64,000 nucleotides of DNA. Source: Streptosporangium album. GTDB taxonomy: Bacteria > Actinomycetota > Actinomycetes > Streptosporangiales > Streptosporangiaceae. The stretch lies in the NCBI RefSeq assembly GCF_014203795.1, contig NZ_JACHJU010000001.1:1798001-1862000 (forward strand), written 5' to 3'. How positions within the stretch are numbered: position 1 is the first letter of the stretch; each line of letters begins with the position of its first letter. The notes beneath the pieces were generated by a model. It saw only the letters and a program-made list of their open reading frames with translations, searched no databases and was not told the origin of the DNA. The translations under genes were made by a program, and so were the position numbers. Below, piece after piece: positions 8,895-17,078 of this stretch.

Positions 8895-11792
8895 TCAGGA
8901 GGTGAAGACGTGGTCGACCAGCCGGGAGGTCGCCTTGCCGTCGTCGCGGGGGGCGTAGAGGAGCCGGAACCGTTCGTAGCGCTCGGCGTGGGCGGCGGCC
9001 CCCTCGTCGATGTTCCGGATCGCCTCGATCACCTCGGCCCCCGTGGTCAGCAGCGGCCCGGGGGCCTCGGTGGTCAGGTCGAGGTAGAGGCCGCGCTTGG
9101 ACGAGTAGCGCTGCAGGTCGTGGGTGAAGAACAGCATGGGACGGCCGGTGGCCGCGAAGTCGAACATGACGGAGGAGTAGTCGGTGATCAGCACGTCAGT
9201 GATCAACAACAGATCCGCCATATCTGGATATGTCGTGACGTCATGGCCGAGGTTCCGCGGCATGTTGGGCGCCGCCTGCATCGAGTGCGCCCTGACCAGG
9301 AACTCGTGGCCGGGGCCGAGCACCCGCTGCGCCTCGGCCAGGTTCAGCCGCAGCGAGGCGTTCTTGCGGTCGTAGTCGCGGAAGGTCGGCGCGTAGAGCA
9401 CCACCTTGGCGTCCTCGGCGATCCCGAGCCTGTGGCGCACCCGGGCGGCCAGTTCGTCCCGGTCGGGGGCCGACAGCACGTCGTTGCGCGGGTAGCCGCT
9501 CTCCAGAACCTCGCCCTGGTAGCCGAACGCCTTGCGCAGGATCGGGGTCGCCCACGGGCTCTGCGAGACCAGCAGGTCCCAGCCGCGCACCTCGACCGCC
9601 TGCCGGTGCCAGGCCGCCGGCTTCGGGTCACGTGACATGTGCGGCAGGTCGTTGCCCAGGCGCTTGAGCGGGCTGCCGTGCCAGGTCTGCACGACCATCT
9701 GGTCTTCGCGCGCCCGGAACCACGGCGGGAGGAAGCCGTTCGTCACCACGTGGCGCGAGCGTGCGAGCACCGCGTAGTGCTCGCGGCTGCCCGCGCGGAC
9801 CACGGTCGGCCGGATGTCGGAGCCGAATCCGAGCTCCGTCGACCCCGGCGGCACGAACGCCCCGTCCTTGACCACCCAGATGTGCTCGCGGTCGTCGCCG
9901 CGCCGTACGCGCTCCTCGTAGATCGCGCGGACGTTGCCCTCGTACTGCCGCCCGTCGTAGGCGACGTAGACGGTCGCGTCATTGAGCTCGCGTGCCCGCT
10001 CGGCCGGGTAGAACGTGCGCCGCAGGGCGAACAGCCCGCCGGCGCCCCTCTCGTCGTCGGGCAGGTCCTCGGCGACGGTGAGCACCGGCACGTCGAACCG
10101 GGTGGAGACCAGGCGGTATTTGCGACCGTCGCGGACCTTCGTCTCCTCGTCCAGCGAGTCGAGGATGGCGTGGTCGACCCGGAGCTGCACGATCTCCCCG
10201 GCGGACTCCCGGACCGCCATGCTCCAGCTCCCGCTGCTCAGCGGGACGGCCTCCCCGAAGCGGGGCATCGCCGCGGGCGCGAACCGCGCCGAGAAACGGT
10301 CGTCGGCACGCTCCACGGCCACGGTGTGGATCAGCCCCGTGCGGTGCCGCAGCGTCAGCTCGGCGGGCCCGGAGCCGGGGTAGGAGCCTTCGAGGGTGAG
10401 CGTGCCGTCCTCGCTCCAGATCGCCGAGGAGACGACCGGGCGGATCCGGTTCGCGGAGACGACCACCCGGTCGCGCCGGTCGCCCAGCACGGTGATCTCC
10501 CGCTCGCCGACGATCGAGCGGCTCTCCGCGGCCTGGCCGAGCATGACGGCGGCCGCGGGGTCGCCCTTGGGCTCGACCCAGAGCCTGCCGCCGTCGCGCT
10601 CCTGGAGCAGGGAGGGTACGGCGAGCGGCACGACGACCTCGGTGCCCCCCTCGACAGGGGTGAAGTCGGCGGACATCCGGTGGCCGTCCAGCCGGGCGTG
10701 CCCCTTGCTCTGCCCCCTGCCGGGCAGGAACACCTTCAGCTCCAGCCGGTCGCCGTCGAGCCGCACCTGCGTCAGCTCGGCCCTGGTGGGCTGCATCACG
10801 ACCTGCAGGGCACGGTCGGAGGTCCAGACCGGACGGACCCACCAGCCACGGCCCAGGTCCAGTCCCCGGGGACGCTCGGTACGGCCGATGGACGGCCCGC
10901 GGAGCAGGCCGGTGGCACGGGCGCCCCGGCTCCAGATCACGATCTCGGCACGCCAGGTGGTGGTGTCCCGCACCACGGCCCGACGGCGCAGCAGCCGCTT
11001 GCCGCCGCGCACGGCGACCCGCACGGCGGAGCGCCAGCGCAGCGCCCACGGGCGCAGCTCCGCGGTGAACCCCGACCAGTCGTAGTTGCAGCCGGCCTCC
11101 TGGGCGCCGTAGGTGGCCTCGGGGTGGAAGACCCTGCGGGTGCGGAGCCGGACCGGCGGCAGCCAGCGGGGGCCGTGCAGCACGACGGCGGCCCGGTTGA
11201 AGCGGGGGCCACGGACCGAGAGCCCCGCCAGGTAGGCGTGGCCGCTGATCCGCAGCCGTCCGCCGGACCAGGAGATGTCCTCGACCTGGGTCATCGGGAT
11301 CAGGTCGGCGGCACGGAGCCGGAACATGGCCTCCGGAAGCTCGTCCTGGAGCGGCAGGTCGGCATACCAGCGCAGCTTCCTGCGGACCCGCCTGGACGGC
11401 TCCGCGGCGGCTGTGGTGATCTTCTGCAGCGCGTCGCCGTCGGCGAGGTCGTCCACCTCACGGTGCTCGACCAGGTGGAAGGCGATCCTGCGGGCCACCG
11501 GCAGGTCGCGCTTGACCCGCGCGTCCACCCCGGCGAGGTAGGGCTGCAGGAGCGTCACGAACTCACGGCGGCGGGTCGCGCCGCGCTTGACCGCCAGGTC
11601 CAGCCGGGTGCCGAGTGGACCGGCCAGGGCATCCGCGTCGAATCGGCGACGCTCGGCCGGTGCCAGCCCCTCGGCCAGCACCGCCGCCATCATCGATTGG
11701 AGCGGTTCCCCCCGGTCACATAGATCTTGAACAGCCCGTAAACGGTCGGTGACGGGGTCGCCGGACCGCGCGGGAGTGACGCCGGTGGCCAT
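8895..11792 (-). CDS. CDP-glycerol glycerophosphotransferase family protein (TagF-like)
   Basis: A 965-residue protein. The C-terminal half matches CDP-glycerol:poly(glycerophosphate) glycerophosphotransferases: VYVAYDGRQYEGN, then VVQTWHGSPLKRLG with the family's conserved HGxxxK, LYAPTFRD, and the late ITDYSSVMFDFA. The N-terminal half of about 600 residues is beta-rich, not recognised, and probably accessory. The expected role is polymerising glycerol phosphate units of a teichoic-acid-like wall polymer at the inner membrane face. The ATG at 11792 is used because further upstream the frame runs through another gene. A 16-bp hairpin follows the stop. Confidence 0.85.
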   Translation of the reverse strand: MATGVTPARSGDPVTDRLRAVQDLCDRGEPLQSMMAAVLAEGLAPAERRRFDADALAGPLGTRLDLAVKRGATRRREFVTLLQPYLAGVDARVKRDLPVARRIAFHLVEHREVDDLADGDALQKITTAAAEPSRRVRRKLRWYADLPLQDELPEAMFRLRAADLIPMTQVEDISWSGGRLRISGHAYLAGLSVRGPRFNRAAVVLHGPRWLPPVRLRTRRVFHPEATYGAQEAGCNYDWSGFTAELRPWALRWRSAVRVAVRGGKRLLRRRAVVRDTTTWRAEIVIWSRGARATGLLRGPSIGRTERPRGLDLGRGWWVRPVWTSDRALQVVMQPTRAELTQVRLDGDRLELKVFLPGRGQSKGHARLDGHRMSADFTPVEGGTEVVVPLAVPSLLQERDGGRLWVEPKGDPAAAVMLGQAAESRSIVGEREITVLGDRRDRVVVSANRIRPVVSSAIWSEDGTLTLEGSYPGSGPAELTLRHRTGLIHTVAVERADDRFSARFAPAAMPRFGEAVPLSSGSWSMAVRESAGEIVQLRVDHAILDSLDEETKVRDGRKYRLVSTRFDVPVLTVAEDLPDDERGAGGLFALRRTFYPAERARELNDATVYVAYDGRQYEGNVRAIYEERVRRGDDREHIWVVKDGAFVPPGSTELGFGSDIRPTVVRAGSREHYAVLARSRHVVTNGFLPPWFRAREDQMVVQTWHGSPLKRLGNDLPHMSRDPKPAAWHRQAVEVRGWDLLVSQSPWATPILRKAFGYQGEVLESGYPRNDVLSAPDRDELAARVRHRLGIAEDAKVVLYAPTFRDYDRKNASLRLNLAEAQRVLGPGHEFLVRAHSMQAAPNMPRNLGHDVTTYPDMADLLLITDVLITDYSSVMFDFAATGRPMLFFTHDLQRYSSKRGLYLDLTTEAPGPLLTTGAEVIEAIRNIDEGAAAHAERYERFRLLYAPRDDGKATSRLVDHVFTS

Positions 11793-11857
11793 GGGGAAGG
11801 CACCGCCTTTCGGACAGAAGCTGTCCCAGGCCATGTTAGTGCGCCGCGCGGAGCCGA

Positions 11858-12178
11858 TTACTCCGTATTCGCTGGCAATCCGTCCCATCGCGCCACACGC
11901 ATATCGGCGCGGGCCCCCCTCAACGGGGTCCGCTCCTCCTGCCATCTGATCATGCATCTGCGCTCGTGGCCGGGTGGCGGGGTCCCGTCCGCGTGCACCA
12001 CACGCCACCAGGGCACGCCGCCGCCCCAGGTGGACATGACCTTGCCGACCTGGCGGGGACCTCCCTCGCCGAGATATTCGGCGATGTCGCCGTAGGACAT
12101 CACCATGCCACGCGGGATGCGCTCGACCAGGTCGAGCACCCTCTCCGCGTACGGGGACGGATGGCCTACCGGCTCCAT
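11858..12178 (-). CDS. alkyltransferase-like protein (ATL)
   Basis: A 106-residue homologue of the DNA-binding domain of O6-alkylguanine-DNA alkyltransferase. Where MGMT has the acceptor motif PCHR, this protein has PWWR, so it lacks the reactive cysteine, as expected for ATL proteins. These bind O6-alkylguanine and flag it for nucleotide excision repair. The helix-turn-helix-like YGDIAEYLG and RQVGKVMS segments are present. Its ATG lies inside the end of the upstream gene (13-nt overlap), implying co-translation. The M. tuberculosis counterpart lies in the same neighbourhood as adnAB. Confidence 0.85.
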   Translation of the reverse strand: MEPVGHPSPYAERVLDLVERIPRGMVMSYGDIAEYLGEGGPRQVGKVMSTWGGGVPWWRVVHADGTPPPGHERRCMIRWQEERTPLRGARADMRVARWDGLPANTE

Positions 12179-12534
12179 ACGGCTGGCCCGGCCGTGAGGA
12201 TCTCGTCGAGTTTTCCGAACTCGTAGGCCGCGGAGCCGTTCAGCTGCTCGACGAGGCCACCGCGGATCGCGTAGGACTCGCCGTCCTCGCCGACCAGGCG
12301 TGCGCCGAGCAGCGCGGACACCCGGGCGAGCTGGGCCACCTGCCAGTCGGATCCGGGCGTGCCGGACAGGCCGCCGTCCCAGACGGCTATGGCATGAAGA
12401 CCATCGCCATGGCGGGCCAGGACCTCGCCCGCCTCCTGCGAACCGCGGAACTCGAATCCCGCCTGCCCCAGCACAGTCGCGAGCTCCGCGAAGGCGAGAG
12501 GCGCCGGGCGCTCCACACGCAACTCGTACCCCAT
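12166..12534 (-). CDS. small conserved hypothetical protein
   Basis: A 122-residue soluble protein starting MGYELRVERPAPL. It has the codon bias of a real gene and overlaps the ATL gene by 13 nt, so the two are probably co-translated. No known domain is recognised; it has no signal peptide, membrane segment or cysteine motif. Its link to DNA repair rests only on the operon. Confidence 0.65.
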   Translation of the reverse strand: MGYELRVERPAPLAFAELATVLGQAGFEFRGSQEAGEVLARHGDGLHAIAVWDGGLSGTPGSDWQVAQLARVSALLGARLVGEDGESYAIRGGLVEQLNGSAAYEFGKLDEILTAGPAVWSR

Positions 12535-12662
12535 GAGGGGCGACCCTAGCGAATATCCGGCGGTCCACAGGCCACCGGGACCGTCATCGGCCTCACCGCG
12601 TCCGAACAGTGTCCAAAACGCGTTCCAATCGCGTTCAAGTCAGCACGTGTCCGCCGCCGGGC

Positions 12663-13892
12663 TCACGGCCACGGTCTCCGGCCTTCCGCGTGCCGCGCCG
12701 GCGCCGGCGCGGTGAGCTCCGGGCGCCGGCTGAGCATCACCACGGCGCCGGTGAACGCGAGCAACCCACCGAGCAGGCCCGCGCCGTACAGCCAGAGCCG
12801 GACCGGATCGGGGCCGGGCCTGGCGGGCTCCTGATGCTGGAGGCCCGGGCCGAAGTGCTCGCCGGTCGGTGCCGGCACCTCCGCCGTACGGCTGATCAGC
12901 TCGCCCGCCCTGGCGAGTGCCGCGCCGGCGTCGACGACGCCGAACCCGATGTGGTCGTCGTATCCGGCGGCGGACGCGGATCTGGCGGTGGAGGTGAGGG
13001 CCTGTGACACCAGGTGCGGCGAGATATTCGGATATTTCGCTTTTATGAGTGCGGCGACCCCCGCCACCAGCGCGGTCGCCGCACTGGTCCCCTCCGAGGC
13101 GCCGTAGTCACCGCCCGGTGTCACCACCGGCACGTCCACACCCGGCGCGGAGACCAGGACCGACAGGTTGTCGCTGCTGAACAGAGCCGGTCTGTCCCCC
13201 GAGTCGACGGCGCCCACCCCGATGACCCCGGAATATCCGGCGGGGAAGTTCCAGAAGGAGGTGGCGTTGTCGAGGGCGTAGTCGGAACTGCCGTCGTTGC
13301 CGACGGCCGCGACCAGCACCACGCCCCGCGACAGCGCGTAGGAGACCGCCTCGCGCTCGGCCCTGTGCGGCCCGTAGGCGCCCAGGGACATGCTGACGAC
13401 CTCGGCCCCGTGGTCGGCGGCGTAGCGGATCGCTCGGGCCAGCGGACTGTCGGCCCCCGTCCGCTGGTCCTCCTCCGGCAGGGTGCTCTGGTCCCCGTTA
13501 CGCCGCAGCAGGACCACGGGCAGCGAGAGGATCCGGGCCTCCGGCGCGGTCCCGAGGAGGCCGCCGCCCCCCTTTCCCGCCCCGGCGATGAGCGAGGCCA
13601 TCGCGGTGCCGTGCCAGGCCTCCGCGGGCCCGTTCTCCGACGTCACCGAGCCCATGCCGGGCCCGGAGACGACCCGGCCGCGCAACTCCGCGACATGGCC
13701 GTCCACCCTGCTGTCCACCAGGGCCACGGTGACGCCCGCTCCCTTGGTGACCTTCCATGCCTGCTCGACGTTCAGCGCCTTCAGCACCCAGTGCTGGTCC
13801 TCGCGCACGTCGGCGGCGCCCGCCGGAGCGGCGACCATGACGGAGAGCGCGACCAGGACACCCGCCGCCCACGGCCGCCGGCGCCTCAGCAC
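12663..13892 (-). CDS. mycosin-like S8 (subtilisin) membrane protease, copy 1
   Basis: A 409-residue secreted, membrane-anchored subtilase. It has an N-terminal signal sequence (about 1-27), the triad Asp60 (LVDSRVDG), His94 (WHGTAMASL) and Ser270 (EGTSAATAL), oxyanion Asn199, and a C-terminal membrane helix followed by a short basic tail. This layout is that of mycosins (MycP) of type VII secretion, but no ESX genes are nearby. The GTG at 13892 is chosen because AGGGG precedes it and because it overlaps the upstream stop as GTGCTGA, exactly as in the second pair. An ATG at 13910 is possible. It pairs with the gene at 13886-14839. Confidence 0.85.
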   Translation of the reverse strand: MLRRRRPWAAGVLVALSVMVAAPAGAADVREDQHWVLKALNVEQAWKVTKGAGVTVALVDSRVDGHVAELRGRVVSGPGMGSVTSENGPAEAWHGTAMASLIAGAGKGGGGLLGTAPEARILSLPVVLLRRNGDQSTLPEEDQRTGADSPLARAIRYAADHGAEVVSMSLGAYGPHRAEREAVSYALSRGVVLVAAVGNDGSSDYALDNATSFWNFPAGYSGVIGVGAVDSGDRPALFSSDNLSVLVSAPGVDVPVVTPGGDYGASEGTSAATALVAGVAALIKAKYPNISPHLVSQALTSTARSASAAGYDDHIGFGVVDAGAALARAGELISRTAEVPAPTGEHFGPGLQHQEPARPGPDPVRLWLYGAGLLGGLLAFTGAVVMLSRRPELTAPAPARHAEGRRPWP

Positions 13893-14839
13893 ACGTTCCC
13901 CTGGGTGCACTGCGGTACGGCGCTCGGCTCGTCTCCCAGAGCCCGGGCGATGCGCCCGGCGACCGCCTGCGCCGTCGGCCAGAGCTCGCTGTGCAGAATC
14001 TCCTCGCGGGGGATCGACTCCCTGGTACGGCCGTCGCTGTAACCGGCCGTGGAGAAGACGACGTAGGGGCCGACCGGGACCCAGCCGTTGCGCTGCCGCT
14101 GGGCGGCGCCGAACAGCTCGGTCGCCGTTCCGGGAAACGCCACGGGCCGCACCCCCACCCGGTCGTCCACGGGGAGCTGGGCGGTCGCGGCGATCCGCGC
14201 CTCCTCGTCCCGGAGCACCGCGATGCCCACGGTGATCACGAACGTGGACGACTGGTCCACGTAGGAGGCCCGCAGCAACGTGCGGCAGCCGTACTGGGCG
14301 AGGACGGAGCCTGTCGGGGCGTCGACGCCGGACCTGCAGGAGACCTCGGGGGCGAGGCCGACCCGCCGGGCGTACTGCTGGGTCCGGCCGAGGCCGATGT
14401 ACTGCAACTCGACGGGGAAGACCAGGTCGGTGGACCAGGTGTGCCAGCGCCCGGCGATGTCGTCCTTGATGTAGCGGGCCTGTTCGGCGGAGGTCAGCGG
14501 CCGTGCGGCGGTCTCACGGAACAGCCCGGCCGCGCCGGCGAGCACGTCGCTCGCCCCGATCGCCAGGATGATGCCCATCAGGGTCAGGAAGATCGCACGG
14601 AACCGGATCCCCTGCTCCAGGGTCGCCAGCTCCACGCGCTCGACCGCCAGGCGGTCACGGCCGGCGGCGGGCCAGGCCCGGACCCGCCGGGTGCCGCCGG
14701 GAACGGGCGTGCGCCGTCCCGGCGCTCCCTTCGAGCGAGGCGGCGTCCGGGAACCGGGCGGCGGCCAGCCGTCACGGGCAGGAGGCGCCGAGGCTTGCGG
14801 GCGCCGTCCAGGCTCCTGCGGCCGCCCGGGCTTCGACAT
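13886..14839 (-). CDS. membrane-anchored protein with conserved cysteines, partner of subtilase copy 1
   Basis: A 317-residue protein: a Pro/Arg-rich cytoplasmic N-terminus of about 75 residues, one membrane helix near 80-105, then an extracytoplasmic domain. The domain is paralogous to the product of 16168-16902: both share FP....Y, RVG(L/I)(A/S)PE, a Cys before GVD, a GCR..LRA(S/T)Y block, VITVG/VVTVG and a late AFPGT, and both end in Cys. No known family is recognised. It is translated with the downstream subtilase through a GTGCTGA overlap. It may be a substrate, inhibitor or positioning subunit of the protease. A -10 box TAGCAT lies 6 nt before the ATG. Confidence 0.75.
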   Translation of the reverse strand: MSKPGRPQEPGRRPQASAPPARDGWPPPGSRTPPRSKGAPGRRTPVPGGTRRVRAWPAAGRDRLAVERVELATLEQGIRFRAIFLTLMGIILAIGASDVLAGAAGLFRETAARPLTSAEQARYIKDDIAGRWHTWSTDLVFPVELQYIGLGRTQQYARRVGLAPEVSCRSGVDAPTGSVLAQYGCRTLLRASYVDQSSTFVITVGIAVLRDEEARIAATAQLPVDDRVGVRPVAFPGTATELFGAAQRQRNGWVPVGPYVVFSTAGYSDGRTRESIPREEILHSELWPTAQAVAGRIARALGDEPSAVPQCTQGNVC

Positions 14840-14845
14840 ACTTCG

Positions 14846-14851
14846 ATGCTA
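14846..14851 (-). promoter_or_regulatory. putative leaderless -10 box
   Basis: TAGCAT (minus strand) ends 6 nt before the ATG at 14839, with no Shine-Dalgarno between. Confidence 0.4.
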
Positions 14852-14935
14852 CGTCGCAGGGCCTCGCCACCCCATCGTCGGAGTGTATTTGTGACGTCGC
14901 GTTCCGTGTGGGGCGGCCCCTCACGCTCCGCCCGG

Positions 14936-16174
14936 TCAGGGGGCCGGGGCCGGAGGCTCGGCCGTGTCATCCGCGGGCCCGCCCGCGGACCGTGCCCGGC
15001 CGGCGAGGACGACGATCACGGTCAGGGACGCGAGCGCGCCGAGTCCGGCGGCCACGGCCACCCCCACGTAAAGGGTGATCTTGCGCCGGTCCCGATGAAT
15101 CACCTGCACCGGATCCGCCCCCCTGCCCAGCGGGCGCGTGGGATCGTGGCCGGCGGGCCCCTGGGCGGTGAGGGTGTGACGGGAGATCCTGGCCGCCTCG
15201 GCGAGGGCCCGGGGAGCGTTGACCACGCCGAAGCCCATACCGGTGTCGTAGCCTCCCACCGGCCGCCGGATCGCCCCGGTGGTGAGCGCCTGCGCGACCA
15301 GCACGGGCGACATATTTGGATATTTCGCTTTAATCAGCGCGGCGACTCCGGAGACGAGTGCGGTCGCCTGCGATGTCCCGCGGCCGACCCAGTACGCGTC
15401 GCCGGGCCCCGCACCGAGGATGTCCACCCCGGGCGCGGCCACCAGGACCGAGGGGTTCCAGTTGGAGAACGACGCTCTGCGCAGCCCGCGGTCCGCCGCG
15501 GCGACCGAGACCACCCCGGGGAAGGCCGCCGGGTAGGAGTAGGGGGCGTAGCCGGTGGAGTCGGGCTTGCCCGCCCCGTCGTTACCCGCCGCCGCGACGA
15601 GCACGACCCCCCGGGAGATCGCATACCGGATCGCCGCCCGCTCCTCCTTGGTCGCCAGCTCCTTGGAGATCGACATATTGATCACGCCCGCGCCCTGGTC
15701 CACGGCGTATCTGATGCCCTGGGCCACCACGTTCTCGAACCGCTCGGCGGTGTTGAACTCCCGGAACCCCGGTTCCTCGTCCTCCAGGATCACCCGGACC
15801 GACAGCACCCGCGCCCTGGGCGCGACGCCGACCACCCCGTCCGCCCTGCCGGGCCCATGCCCGTGCCCGGCGATGAGCGAGGCCATGTAGGTCCCGTGCA
15901 ACCGCAGAGGGGTGACTCCCGGTGGGTTGGCCCCCGCGGTGAAGTCCTTGCCCACGGTCACCGAGCCCGCCAGGTCGCGGTGGCCCGGGTCCACCCCCGA
16001 GTCCAGCACCGCCACCGTCACGCCCCCGCCCTCGGAGATCCGCCAGGCACGGGGCAGGTCGAGGGTCCGCAGCACCTGGCGCTGGCTGCCCCTCACGTCG
16101 TCGGCGTGCGCGGCCGACGCCGGCCCCAACGCGATCAGGGCCAGCACCGCGGCGACGGCGGCCCGTCTCAGCAC
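14936..16174 (-). CDS. mycosin-like S8 (subtilisin) membrane protease, copy 2
   Basis: A 412-residue paralogue of the protease at 12663-13892. It has a signal peptide (about 1-25), the triad Asp58 (VLDSGVDPGH), His93 (RLHGTYMASL) and Ser268 (GRGTSQATAL), Asn198, and a C-terminal membrane helix. The GTG at 16174 is preceded by GAGGAG with 5-nt spacing and overlaps the upstream stop codon as GTGCTGA, the same geometry as copy 1. An in-frame GTG at 16180 overlaps the ribosome site. Both copies carry a run of rare A/T-rich codons for KAKYPN just after the catalytic-serine helix. Confidence 0.86.
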   Translation of the reverse strand: MLRRAAVAAVLALIALGPASAAHADDVRGSQRQVLRTLDLPRAWRISEGGGVTVAVLDSGVDPGHRDLAGSVTVGKDFTAGANPPGVTPLRLHGTYMASLIAGHGHGPGRADGVVGVAPRARVLSVRVILEDEEPGFREFNTAERFENVVAQGIRYAVDQGAGVINMSISKELATKEERAAIRYAISRGVVLVAAAGNDGAGKPDSTGYAPYSYPAAFPGVVSVAAADRGLRRASFSNWNPSVLVAAPGVDILGAGPGDAYWVGRGTSQATALVSGVAALIKAKYPNMSPVLVAQALTTGAIRRPVGGYDTGMGFGVVNAPRALAEAARISRHTLTAQGPAGHDPTRPLGRGADPVQVIHRDRRKITLYVGVAVAAGLGALASLTVIVVLAGRARSAGGPADDTAEPPAPAP

Positions 16175-16902
16175 CGCCACTCCTCGGAGACGCAGTCGGG
16201 ACTCATGGGCGTGGACAGGTCGGCGAGGATCCTGTCGGCGATGTCACCGGCGAACGCGAACATGGTCGGCCGCTGCTCCCCCACCGCCTTACCGGGGCGG
16301 CCGTCGGTCTGGCCGATCGTGGTCATCACCACGTACGGCCCGGCCTGCCGTACCAGACTGCTCTGCCGGCCCGCCGAGGTGAAGCGGTCGGCGACCGTGC
16401 CGGGGAAGGCCAGTGCCTTGAGGCCAGGGGAGGGACGACCTCCCCTGGGCAGCGCCGCCCTGGCCTTGGCCGCGCCCAACTCCCCCGCGAAGGCCGCCAC
16501 ACCGACGGTGACGACGACGCCCTGGAGCGCGTCGATGTAGGTGGCGCGCAGGATGCCCCGGCAGCCGGCCCGCCGCAGCGCCTTCGTCAACGTGCTGTCC
16601 ACCCCTCTGTCACAGCGGGTCTCAGGTGAGATGCCCACGCGATGGGCACTCTCCTCGCCCCCCTGTTCGGCGGCATAGCTGATGGCGTCGGGAAAGATCC
16701 GCCCCGCGGGCCACACCTGCCAGCGCAGGGCCATCTCGTCGTCGGCGGCCTGTTCCAGCTCCGTCTGGCTGGGGCCGCGCGTGAACTCCGCTCCGGCGGT
16801 GCTCGAAGCCACCCACGCCACCACCGCGCAGATCAGCGTCAGTGCGGACGCCATGACCAGCGTCAGCCACGGAGGCCGCCGCCGACCTGGGGCTCCGTTC
16901 AC
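16168..16902 (-). CDS. membrane-anchored protein with conserved cysteines, partner of subtilase copy 2
   Basis: A 244-residue protein with one N-terminal membrane helix (about 14-32) and an extracytoplasmic domain paralogous to the product of 13886-14839: FPDAISY, RVGISPETRC, GCRGILRATY, VVTVGVA and LAFPGT align, and it also ends in Cys. It lacks the long Pro-rich N-terminus of copy 1. The family is not recognised. It is the first gene of the second protease pair. The start is a GTG with -10 box TAAGGT 7 nt upstream. Confidence 0.74.
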   Translation of the reverse strand: MNGAPGRRRPPWLTLVMASALTLICAVVAWVASSTAGAEFTRGPSQTELEQAADDEMALRWQVWPAGRIFPDAISYAAEQGGEESAHRVGISPETRCDRGVDSTLTKALRRAGCRGILRATYIDALQGVVVTVGVAAFAGELGAAKARAALPRGGRPSPGLKALAFPGTVADRFTSAGRQSSLVRQAGPYVVMTTIGQTDGRPGKAVGEQRPTMFAFAGDIADRILADLSTPMSPDCVSEEWRC

Positions 16903-16909
16903 GCCCCTG

Positions 16910-16915
16910 ACCTTA
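16910..16915 (-). promoter_or_regulatory. putative leaderless -10 box
   Basis: TAAGGT (minus strand) ends 7 nt before the GTG at 16902; ATGACA about 15 nt further upstream could be the -35. Confidence 0.42.
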
Positions 16916-17033
16916 ATGCGGTGAGGAGGGTGTCATCTTCCGTTCCGTCTGAATCCGGCACATCGGAGACCGCCTGCCCGCAGAAGATGGCCGCTCTCCC
17001 CTCGATGCTCGGCTGCCGGGCCCGGAATGACAC

Positions 17034-17066
17034 GGCGCCCCGCGGAGCGGTGCTCCGCGGGGCGCC
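17034..17066 (-). terminator. terminator of moeZ
   Basis: A perfect 15-bp stem (17034-17048 with 17052-17066, loop GGT) lies 13 nt past the moeZ stop codon. Confidence 0.78.
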
Positions 17067-17078
17067 GGCCACGGACGA

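Noticed and set aside
11793-12008. Longer start for the teichoic acid polymerase
   Set aside because: It would run through the ATL gene; the ATG at 11792 is adequate.
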